Source of the DNA: Eulemur rufifrons
Lineage: Eukaryota; Chordata; Mammalia; Primates; Lemuridae
NCBI RefSeq assembly: GCF_041146395.1
Contig: NC_090989.1
Span: 175,413,501 to 175,477,500 of the forward strand
Reading direction: 5' to 3'
Length of the DNA stretch: 64,000 nucleotides
In this document: positions 26,008-36,479 of the stretch, in pieces
Numbering within the stretch: position 1 is the first letter of the stretch
Layout: the number at the start of each line of letters is the position of its first letter
Program-made: the position numbers and the translations under genes
Notes under the pieces: generated by a model
The model's database searches: none
Seen by the model: only the letters and a program-made list of their open reading frames with translations
What the model was told of the DNA's origin: nothing

Positions 26008-26589
26008 AGCTCCCTGCCCCTGGAAGCTTCTATTCAAAAGTATAGGGGGAAAAAAATCAGGTAGTGGAAAAATAAATAAAAGTGGTAACAGCACAACCTG
26101 AGCTTGCTAGAAGAGATAAAGTAGGTGATATAATAAAGAGTGCCCAGGGCAGGGGGGATGTGTGGATAAAGACATTAGGCCACCTCCGCTGTCCCCTCTG
26201 AGACATTCATGCTAAGGTATGGGTGACAAAGACACCGAGGCAGGGGTGAGCAAGGACCCTGATGCCAGCGCCAGTTGAGTAATCGAAGCACATGCCCTTG
26301 TCACTGCCCTCTCCCCCCGCCCCCAGCCAGAACTTTTCATAGATGGTACAGACAGTGGAGAAACAGTCTTCCTGTAAATAGGAGAAGCACACACGAAAGC
26401 ACCCCAAACTAAAATACAGACAAACTCAGATTGACAGATGAAGGCATCTGACCTCTGGATTTCTCTTTCAGCCCACAGACCACACTCCAGAAAAAATGTA
26501 AACGGTGATCACAAATCCAGGTATGTTAAGTTGGGGAAGGGAAGCTTGAATGTGGAAATACACTGATGCAAAGTACTTGGAAATTAAAA

Positions 26590-27040
26590 GAAAAACTCTA
26601 CTAGGATCAAAATCAGCAGGAACTTAGAGCAACGCATAAAGGGTCTCCTTCCTGACTCCATGTTTTCAGAACACTGTAAAAGGTTGGAGCGAATCCAGAG
26701 GAGGGCAAGTAAAATGATTAAGAGGATGGAAAATGGAGCCTCCGAGGAAAGGTTAAAAGGGTTATGATGGTTTAGCCTGAAAAAGAGAAGGCTAAGGGGT
26801 GACTTAATAACTGCCTTCAAGTATATGACGGGTTATTACAAAGGAGATGCCAACAAGTTATTTTCTATAACCAGAGAGGACAGAGGAAATTGTTTTAAAT
26901 TGTGGCAGGAGAAAGCGAGCGAGCAAGTGAATGCAATGAGACGCACGAGTAAGTTCTTGACTGGACCAGACGCCATCAAGGGAGGCTGGAGAATTTCTTT
27001 TCCTGGAGAGCTTTTTACACAAACAACCCATTCTCCTTGC
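26590..27040 (+). mobile_element. CR1/L3-type LINE relic, plus orientation
   Basis: Landmarks of the CR1/L3 3' region: GGTTGGAGCGAATCCAGAGG, AGGGCAAGTAAAATGATTAA, CTCCGAGGAAAGGTTAAAAG, GTTTAGCCTGAAAAAGAGAA and AACTGCCTTCAAGTATATGA. This LINE clade stopped moving before placental mammals diversified, so it is among the oldest datable pieces here. The frame at 26825-27046 is a decayed shadow. Confidence 0.85.
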
Positions 27041-27239
27041 TTATAAATAGCCCGTGTTGGGTACAGTGAGGTGCAGTCGAGACCACTTGACCTTCAGCCG
27101 TCCTTTCCATGATATTTCAACTTTTGGCTCATAAATGCAGTAAGGCTTTACTAATATTCCATTTCCTGCCTTGCGAGAGGTAGAAAAGAAAAAAAAAAAA
27201 ATCAAGATCTAGCAAGATCCACAGGATGGGTTTACCAAT

Positions 27240-27640
27240 GACACTTTATAACGCAATAAAATGGATGCAACTTTTCTGCTGATTTTTTTTTTAAATGACA
27301 GCAAACATAAGCAAGAGAAAAGAAGCCCTAATTAACATAATTAGGCTGAGAAGGCAAATTAGCGCAAATGTAAAACACCCTCAGGTCCCCATTCTGCTAA
27401 ATTACAGATTAAATGTAGAACTGTCATGTGCATGTCCTAAATTCAAGCTGAACACAAGCATTGTGTTCACTTCCCTGAAGAAGAGGCATTTACTGCAGAA
27501 GGCTCAAGAACCAATAAAAAAGGTAATTTCACAATATCTCTACTGTGTCCCCAATCATCCAAAGGGCCGAAGGCGGCTCCATTCTCACTACACTACACTG
27601 CGCTTGCCACCCGGCTGGTTTTCAATTGACACTGCTGTGT
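27240..27640. promoter_or_regulatory. Candidate non-coding regulatory element with paired homeodomain-like sites
   Basis: No repeat is recognised here. A near-perfect palindrome, CCTAATTA-ACA-TAATTAGG, lies at 27327-27345, followed by further AATTAG and AAATTACAG words. TAATTA is the core homeodomain-binding word. The functional claim is inference. A 143-codon open frame at 27295-27726 crosses the same DNA but resembles no protein I know. Confidence 0.3.
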
Positions 27641-28608
27641 ATGTATTTTTTTTTTCCCCCAGTTGGGCCTATTGGGGGTTTTATAAAAAATTGAAACTCC
27701 ACATCAGGCTGTTGGTCTCTGCTTAGGCTGTGATGAAAAGTAGGGGATGATTTACACTCCTAGGGAAAAGTGGGCGTGGCACTGGCTCCTGGTAGGGGTG
27801 AGGATTCTTAAAGCCGAATCAAATTTAAGCTAGGAGGGAGGAGAACAGGTACTGGGACAACTTTGGCCGCTGGGGCACTAGAATCTGTGGTCCCAAAAAG
27901 TGATTCCCAAGAGCAAGTTCTGATAATCTTGTGAAAATCAAGTGATAAACTTGCGTTGGTATTAAGTGAAAACAGGTATTTCCACTTTAATTACAGCGAC
28001 TCCTAGGACCATACTGCCGCAAATGGCAGCACAACTGGCCACAGGTGTCTATTGCAATTACTTACGATTACGTAAAAACGTAAAAGGCAGTTCCTCAGCT
28101 GCATTCACCTTTCCAACGCTCCGTAGCTCCATTGGCTAGTGGCTGCCTCAAGGGACTACACAGGTAAATGAACGTTTCTACTGTCGCAGAACGTTCTATT
28201 GGGCAGGTCTCTTCTAGAATATTGAAGGCGGAAAGAGACTTGAGCAAGCAGCCAGATAACTTGACAGGTGTGGAAACCAAGGCCCCCATGGAGAATGTTA
28301 CTTGCCTGAAGAGTTCACTGTCATCCCCCCCACCCAGCCCCGTGCCAGACTGAACTACAGAAACCTAAGAGAGCTCAGAAATCATCGAGTCACGAGGGCC
28401 TTGGGAAAGGCGCAAGAAGGAAGTGACTGAGCTTAATGAATCTGACGGGTGGAAAAGAGTAGGGTGTAAAGCTATTCTAGGGGGAAAACACAGCACAAGC
28501 AAAGGGAAGCACTAATCATCCCTGTGAGCTTATGAGTCAAACTTGGCTGACGTTTTAGAAAGGTCTAAGGAAATGTGGAATAAAAGGGTAAATTAAGGCT
28601 TTTTTAAA

Positions 28609-28640
<32 letters not shown>

Positions 28641-28658
28641 GTATTTTTTTTTTTTTTT
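28609..28658. repeat. (AT)n microsatellite followed by poly-T
   Basis: About a dozen AT units (28617-28640), then GTA and a T run that is the reversed A tail of the adjoining minus-strand Alu fragment. Confidence 0.9.
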
Positions 28659-28785
28659 GAGTCATGGTCTCACTATAGCACCCAGGCTGGTTGAGAACTC
28701 CTGGGCTCACGTGATCCTTCAGCCTCCGTCTACTGAGTAGCTGGGACTACGGTCGGGCATCACCACACCCAGTGATGCCTGATTT
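28644..28785 (-). mobile_element. Alu fragment (J-like or free monomer), minus orientation, internally deleted
   Basis: GAGTCATGGTCTCACTATAG, CACCCAGGCTGG, then directly GAACTCCTGGGCTCACGTGA and CTGAGTAGCTGGGACTACGG. The expected AGTGCAGTG...CACTGCAGCC part of the arm is missing. It abuts the LTR at 28796. Confidence 0.85.
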
Positions 28786-28795
28786 TTAAGCTTCC

Positions 28796-29270
28796 TGTTT
28801 CAGGCACCTATTGCTTTATAACAAATTACCCTAAAACTCAGGAGACTTAAAATAACAATTTTTTTTTTCTTTTCCAAAATTCTGGGGATTGGCTGGGCTC
28901 AGCTGGGTGATTCTTCTTTGGCTGGGGGTCACTTCTGCAATTGCAGTCAGCTGAGAGTTTGTCTGGGCCTCCACCATGTGGGTCCCTCAGTTCCTTTCCA
29001 TTTGTCTGTCTCAATACCCCCCTCTCCCCCATGTGGCCTCTCATTTGGCCATCTAGCCAGAGCTTCCTTCCATAGGGGCAAGCATGTTCTTAGAGAACAA
29101 AGCAGAGAAAGCCACCAGGCTTGAAACTGGCACGATGTCACTTCCACTGCATTCTATTGCCCAAAGCAAGTGACAAGGGCTGCCCAAAGTAAATGTGAGA
29201 AGGCACGTAGACTCCACTTGGTGATGAAGGGAGTGGAAAAGAATGTGTGGCCACTTTTAATCCATCTCAT
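28796..29270 (-). mobile_element. Solitary LTR of the MaLR/ERVL type, minus orientation
   Basis: The reversed 3' end reads CACCTATTGCTTTATAACAA, then ATTACCCTAAAACTCAGG, the mirror of the ends of the LTRs at 10503 and 19930. Further landmarks are ACTGGCACGATGTCACTTCC, GCATTCTATTGCCCAAAGC and AGACTCCACTTGGTGATG. No internal viral sequence is attached. Confidence 0.7.
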
Positions 29271-30139
29271 TTCCTGCATTTCAAGAGAGGGAATTTGGAC
29301 TCAATTTAGTACGAAATCGGGAGCAAGACAATAATGCTATCAGAGTTGTACTTTAGGGAGAATAATTAAATTCTGATGAGGGGAATAAACAAAAGCAGTG
29401 TATACAGAGATGTTAGGTGCTTATGAGAACATGTGTTATGATGTTAGGTAGTATGACTTAACAATAGAGTCAGGTATCAGAAGGAATGGGGAAGTCACAA
29501 GAGTTACTACGTAGATAAATTCAACAGTTATGAGCACCTATAATTGAAGGCACTCAAGAGAAACTGAGTCAACATTTCAGATCACAGTAACTAAAAGAAT
29601 GATGCATTATTTATGTAAAATGGAAAAGCTGGCTTAGTAAAGATAAGTTTTAGTTCTGGACCAATTGAGAAAAACCTCTACCTACAGTTCATGTTCAGAT
29701 TGAAAAAGAATAATGACAGCCACAGGCTGATCCAAGTAGACGCCAAACGTACAGCCAAATGTACCTTAAGTGCTTTTTAAACTGGTTTCAATCATCGCTT
29801 ATGATTTTTCAAATTCTGCTGAACAGGTAGCTCCCCTGCATTAGAAAGTTAAACATTTTATTTGTAAAGCTAAAACTATATACTAAATTATAGGGTATAA
29901 GAGATGCTTAGTTAACTGAAACCTGGCCAAAATACTAGGATAAATGTAAATAAATACTAGCCCAGAATTCTGATTTACCATTGCTTCTCACAGCCTTTTT
30001 TTTTTAACATCCTTTCTGAAATAAGTGTTATCAATATGATCCTTTCAGAAGTTTTATTCTGACTGAAGGGGGAGCCAGTACCATTAAGATGTCCAACATT
30101 AAGCTAGTTGACATTTTCAGAATAACTGCCCACTCCAAT

Positions 30140-30280
30140 TCCATATTACTATATTGAGTTCCTACTACATGCCAAGCACCAGGGACATAGCAGAGAACAT
30201 GATAAACAAGGTCCCCATATTGTTGGAATTTACATTCGGTGGCCAGATTCAAATTATAAGCAAATCCATCTGAGATCATT
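30140..30280 (-). mobile_element. L2 LINE fragment, minus orientation
   Basis: TATTGAGTTCCTACTACATG, CCAAGCACCAGGGACATAGC, AGAGAACATGATAAACAAGG and GTTGGAATTTACATTC are classic antisense L2 words. Confidence 0.85.
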
Positions 30281-32789
30281 CCAGCTAATGATAAATGACG
30301 TGACGAAAGTCAAATGGGGAGTTGGGACGGTGACGTGTGTGGCGATATGTCTGTAGGTACTGCTTTAGCTAGAATAGTCGGGGCAGTCCTCAAACTGCCA
30401 CATGGAAATTAAAGGGCAACATGCTATTAGCATCTGCAGGCTTGATCTAACCCATCAATTTCTTAATTCCCTTCTCTTAGGTCTCTTCTGAGCTCTTTAA
30501 AAGGGAAGTCATTTCAAAGTTTTGAAGCTATAAGGAACTAGAGAGGAGGTGGGGTGGAGAGGGCATGTAGCTATTTTAGAAAACCTAGGAAATAAGCAAT
30601 TTATAATCCTTCCATTGCCACTTACCAATAGCTGGAAAAAGAACCCCAAAAGCTTCACTGTGGAATACAGTACCCCTTTATCCATACATGTTAATTAATC
30701 AGAGCCCACAATGGATGAGGTATAAGATCTCGTCTACAGATATTCCAGCCACTGAGTACTTAAGGGGCGAGCTCTTCATTTTTATTTTTTACATTTCATA
30801 AAATCTTCCTGGTAGTGTTTATTATTCCAGTTACGACTGTCATCATTCTTCCAAGTACCATCAGTACGTCTTTCCCCATTGGAAGATGTATAAATGCAAC
30901 AGAAAGAAACTGAAAAAATGCAAGCCGGTGTGCTATCTAAAATGTGTTTTCTATAATCATACCCACAAACAAATGCAAATGCAAGAAGAAACAGATTCTG
31001 AGTTGGAGAACTTCGAAGGTATATAAGATTGGTTTCAATAAAAACAGTGTACATGAATAACAGTTAAATTATTAGATCTGCTTCCAGAAACTTTTTTTTT
31101 TCCCCCAGACACACCCAGGGTATGTCTTTAACAGAGCCTGATACTTCAATGAAAAATGGAGGTGCCAATGATTTGTAGGCAAAATTAACGTTAAATACTT
31201 CAAAGGACTGGACAAATAAGTCAGCAGCAAAAATTTTATGAGTTCACTTCCTTCAAGGGAACTTAGAGAGCAGGATTTTATTGCTGTGAATTCTAGTCAC
31301 CCTTTCTACCCCTCAGCATCTGTTTGAAATATGTAGTAGACAATTGCTTTTTTGGCTGTGACTCAGGTGGTTGAAACACAGGACAAACAGACTACTGTAT
31401 ATAAGCTTTCCTCCAGCAATGAAAATTTTTATTAACTCTCTTGCACAGCAAACGTGGCGGCCGCTCAGTGTCCAAGCTCTGTAGCATTATCAAGGAATTT
31501 AGCTAATTACGAATTCTGGTGGCCAAGCATGGGTGACCATGTTGAAACTTGTCGACTCTATGTTTTCTCACATTTCAGAAGAAGCAGGGAAAAAACAACA
31601 ACAACAACACCACTTTGCGTTCCATTTAGTTCATCATTCATATGTGTAAAATTCCAAGTTAAATATTACATATGAGCTTTCTGTATAAATATGTCAGTCT
31701 TGCCACAGAGGCCAGCCAAAACAAGCAAGTCCCACAGTTTAGAGCAGCAGAATTTTCATAGAAGCTACGTACTGGCCTACTTTTAATCAGTTTTTAAAAT
31801 TTTATCCCATGACAATAGAAAAGTTAGAAAGCAACCCACGGAGAATGTTAAGAAAGGGCTCTCTCGTCTTCCCCATGGTGACTGTGAGAGGATCCAGGGC
31901 AAACGTCTGCCAGACTGGACATGAGTCTGTCTGTAAAATTCTGCACAGATGAAAGCTAAATCCCACCCCATCAGCTCAACACCAAAATAAAGAAATATAT
32001 ACGCCTGGTTCAAAAGTAAAGAGCAGCCCATCCCAAATGGCTTTTGTTCCATGGAAGGACTAGAAATATACATGGATGCTGCCTGCAAACTTAGAAGGCT
32101 GTGCTTAAAGTAGGGAAAGCACAGTTGACTCCACAGAAGAACACACTTTGCTAGAAAGAGTGGCATTAGAACAGAAACTATCTCATTAATTCCCAAAGAC
32201 TAATATATTTATATAGAAAGTCTGTTCACAAAAGGGGAAATATTATTTTTATCAAAATGTTTTATTCAAGACTGCTTCACAAGGGAGTGCAAATATTTTT
32301 TAGAGACCTGTTTTCTCATAACAAATCTACTGATCATTTCTTTAGGTGAATAAAGCTTACTTTCTCCTTTCATTTGGGTACTAAGATATGCTTTATCATA
32401 CAACCAACAGCAAATCTCCATTAAACTTCAAACTCAAATGCCCCCTCCTCCTATCCTTGACCCATTATACTTGAAATTATTTGCCTCCAAAATTATTCAT
32501 ATAAAGCAAAGGAAAAAGTGAGTTTTTTAAGATGACCAGAATAACAACTGTTTTTCCTTCCTTAAACCAATTTACATAGCTTTTTTCCTAGTTATCCCAA
32601 AATGCAGATTCTTCAAGGAATATTTCAGGCATTTAAACGGAAAGTGAACTCCCATGAATTTTGGCAAAAATAATGGAAACAAGAACTGAAACAAAAATAT
32701 CCAATAAAACACTTTCTCTTTCCTGAAAGGGATGGAAAGGAAATAAAACACACCCTGAAAAGAAAATGATTTTATAAAACGTTACTAGG

Positions 32790-32817
32790 AATAGCTTTCA
32801 CCAAATTGAAAGCTATT
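32790..32817. repeat. Perfect 11-bp inverted repeat
   Basis: AATAGCTTTCA (32790-32800), six-base loop CCAAAT, then TGAAAGCTATT (32807-32817). No repeat family explains it. Confidence 0.95.
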
Positions 32818-33659
32818 TTTTGGTTAAAAAAAATCAAAACCTGTTTCCCAGAATGACTCCTCTAAAATCATCAGCACCTCACAAATTTTTTCTTTCTTTA
32901 AAGAATGTTAAACTCATTTAAGCTTTCTTTATATTCGAAAAATTAAGAAAGGAGGCCAATTCTGCCAAAAGGCATTTTTAATCATTTCGAACAAAAAAAT
33001 AAGTCACAAAGGACTAACCAGACATTTCAAAAGTGGTAATAATATTTTTTTCTTAAGTGTGAGAACTGGTTTCGCTATATAAAAATCTCTACTGAAATGT
33101 TTGTTTTAACTAATGTACACCTTCCTTCCATAGGAGAAATTTCTTCAGAGACAGAAGTTTCTTGTCTTAATGACTGGTTCTAACCCCATCTTGCCTTCAA
33201 TTTGCTATGTGGGTCCATGTAGGCAAACTACGGGAGAGGAAGGGGGTAGGTGTTGATTCAAGCCAAACAAAATAGAAAAAAAAAAAAAATTCGGCTAGAA
33301 TAGTCTAGACATCACCCACCCCAGAGGCATCCAAGACAATCAGAAAGCCACGTGGACTGCCATGAACCACTTGGACGTCTGTGCAAAATTCACAGGTGAG
33401 GTGAGCAGTCGTGGAATTGGAAGCAACATTACTGTCAAGTAACTGTGTGTAGCTCATGGCAACAGATGCACCATGTTTCACCAACTGATCTCAATCTTCC
33501 ACGTAGCATGAAAACAGAGGATTAAACAAGACTCACTGGATTGTTTGACATTAAGAAAACAATTAAGTTCCCAAAAAGAATGACCCTAGGTTACAACACT
33601 ACCCCAATTCTGGAGACCAGTAATATCTCAGGAGAAGCAATACTCCGAGAAATATTTAG

Positions 33660-33850
33660 GAAGAGAACCCAACACTGAGCCCCTCCTTCACGTACTTGCC
33701 ACATACTGGGTACTATGAACAGGGCAATGCACAGACACAGGAAGAGAAGGCAGCCCTTGCCTTCAAGAAACTTACAGTCTTATGGGAGGAAAAGACAAGC
33801 AGGAGAGAGGCAACGTAAGCAACAAAGTGACAAGTGCCACTGGGGGACCA
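33660..33850 (-). mobile_element. L2 LINE fragment, minus orientation
   Basis: CTTGCCACATACTGGGTAC, CAGCCCTTGCCTTCAAGAA and ACTTACAGTCTTATGGGAGG follow the L2 antisense order. Confidence 0.75.
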
Positions 33851-34372
33851 TCATGGCACCATGAATCATGAATGTCACCTGAGGACCTGTCAACGTCCCC
33901 TCTCCCGAAGACTCACACAGTTCCGTTCTTTAAACTTTTCCTGAACTCTCTGTGTAATTATACACCAAATTTGGCAACCCTCGCTAATTTTGAAAGGCAC
34001 TCCCTGGGAATTTAGTAAAAGTTTAAACAACTTGTTTACATGTGTTTGGCCCATCTGTTTAAACAAAAAGTTTATTTTAATAGGAGCAACTCTTGGGTGC
34101 AAGCTCCTTTTGTGCTTAAGACCACTACTGACCTCTTATCCAGCTCTGTTTCCCTAATCTGCATTCTAAATCTCCACTGTAAACAAAACCCGAATAACAA
34201 CTTTTTATGATAAATGTTGAACACCTCCAAGATGACAGTTGCAAAATAAACTCGACTTTTATAACCAGGAAGCATTCTAAACATACAGAAAATACTCTTT
34301 TCTATGCTGTTCTAAAACAACAACCAAAAAAAGAGCAAAACCACACACAAAGAATTTTCTTTTCTTTGTGTT

Positions 34373-34417
34373 TGTGCGCGCGTGTGTGTGTGTGTGTGTG
34401 TGTGTGTGTACATACGT
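34373..34417. repeat. Alternating purine-pyrimidine tract with (GT)14
   Basis: A 45-base stretch of strict pyrimidine-purine alternation: TGTGCGCGCG, about fourteen GT units, then TACATACGT. Such tracts can adopt left-handed Z-DNA. The tract also creates artificial long open frames on both strands by removing stop codons. Confidence 0.95.
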
Positions 34418-36479
34418 TCCTGATGGTCCTTCTGAAATGTGTGCATTCCCATCATGCCCCAGTGTCTTCCAGCCCCGTGATGCCCTCACTTTTGATTGTG
34501 GAGATGATGCTGAAGTGCACAGGGTATTTACTGATCCGGTTATCTTGTTCTGTGACAGGCAGAATCAATCAATCAAGAGGCCAGCTTTGCACTTACATAT
34601 TCCAGGCACATCTCCGCACTTCAGGATACGAGATCACAGTGTTATCCAGCCAAATTTGATCAACAAATGCAGTTCCCCTGTGCCACAGCAATCTCAGATG
34701 AAGATGTTATTATGTGGAACTGAGCAAAGTGATAAAGACATACAGCGGAGCTTGGAGAAGCCCGGCTGGACCTCACTGACAGCTTTTATATACCGAGGCG
34801 GTGATGTCCCCTTCTTCCAGATTATAAAAGTTCCCTTGATTGGAAGAAAATCATGCTGCACATACACAGGTGACCCCTAAACATTGCATTTCCTCATCTA
34901 CAACTAAAATCCTTAAGGAAGAAGCAATACATATTAGTATAACATTCCAAGCAAAGTCCTTTAATAAGACGGCAATATTTAAAGCTTAACAGAGCGTGTG
35001 TGAATTTCCATAGAGCTCTTCTGATAGTCTGTTTTTGCTGTTATTATTATGTATCATAACTATTTGGTGAGAGCTAATGTTGGAAAGACAAAAAGCATGC
35101 TTTTATCATTTAATCAGAATTACAAATAATTTTCTTAACATCACATCCATGATGTTGTATGCAAGTTGGTGTCAATAGTTTAAATGGATCTCAAAACAGT
35201 CTAAGAGAATCTCTTATTGTGCCAATAGCTTTTACTTCACTACTGCCCTGCAGTTATTTTACATTATTTAATCCCAAATCCCATCTTTTGGATTCTACCT
35301 TCCTCTTGCATTTTAAATCTTTAATGGAAGCCTTTGGCGGTCCATGGGTACAATGATTAGATATCTGCAGAGAGAAATTGAAAAATTAATCATCGTTTCC
35401 ATTTTATATTTTTGTGTAACACCAAAAATTACTTACTTATAGAGCTAACTTCTACACTCCTGCAATATGTTCCCTAACATTGCAAATGCTAAGAATGATT
35501 TCAGATAAAGCATGTCCAAACGAAGCCAGTAAACAGCCTTAAGTTATTCTTTGAGATTTGTGTTCTGGGTTTTCATCCAAATTTCATTTCAAATCATTTT
35601 AATTAAAATGCATTTATTGACAAAGGTTTGTTACGTGTGGCCTAAAACCAAGGCAAAAGTACCCCAAGCTAATCACAGAAATGATGTTAAAATTGTTTAT
35701 TATCCTTTTATGAATTTTCCTACTTAAATTACAGTATTTCACAACCCTATACAAAATGTATAATGCTATCCACATGCGGTTCATTACAGAAATTGATATA
35801 TACATTAATTTGACCTTCCCCTAAATACCTCCTTAACCACAAGGAATGAAAAACAAAAAAAAAAAAACCCACCTAAAGTCAGCTATCACAGTGTGAGTAC
35901 CATCAAACTGCTAAATCTATTAACTTTGTTTTCTTTTTTCACTATTATTAAACTGGAAAGAAAAATTCAACTGGAAAATTGTGCCTTTTTGGTTCCCTTG
36001 TCATCATGTAATAAGTATGAGAAATATATGTGCAATGGCCAAATGGCCGGTAGACAAAACACCCACTCTAAGTGACGTACTGTTTTCCATACCACTCAGA
36101 CAAAATCAAAACAACAGAACTGCTGCAAACAAAAACAAAATAACATTTCCCATCAGCATTCCAGACAGAGAAAATTTACAGGAAAAGAAGCTGGGAAAAG
36201 AACCAGAATGAAATAACTGCTCATACCTCCACTCTCGGTAGAGCCATTTCTGCAGACGAACAGCACTCACTTTCACACCGAAATGTTTAACAATTGATAA
36301 AATGTTTGCCAGTGCTGGAAAACTTTTCTTTCTTTTTTTTTTTTTTTCCGTTTTTGGGCAAACATTTGCACTGTTTAAAGTGATGAAGTACTTCTATAGA
36401 ACCAAGGAGCCTACATTTTTTTTTTTTTTAAAACGGGAGAAACTTAAGAAAAGAAACTTAGGTTATACAAGGGTACAGA

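Larger units (their letters stand above)
29280..33650. other. Mostly unique intronic DNA
   Basis: Apart from a short L2-like piece at 30140-30280 and the inverted repeat at 32790-32817, I see no gene and no recognisable repeat. A NotI-type GCGGCCGC word lies at 31458-31465, unusual for this AT-rich intron. The open frame at 31783-32196 matches nothing known. Confidence 0.5.

Noticed and set aside
34207..34880. Overlapping open frames of 150 and 170 codons
   Set aside because: Both run through the GT microsatellite, which encodes alternating Cys/Val and removes stops. No known domain, no start context, and not spliced to anything.
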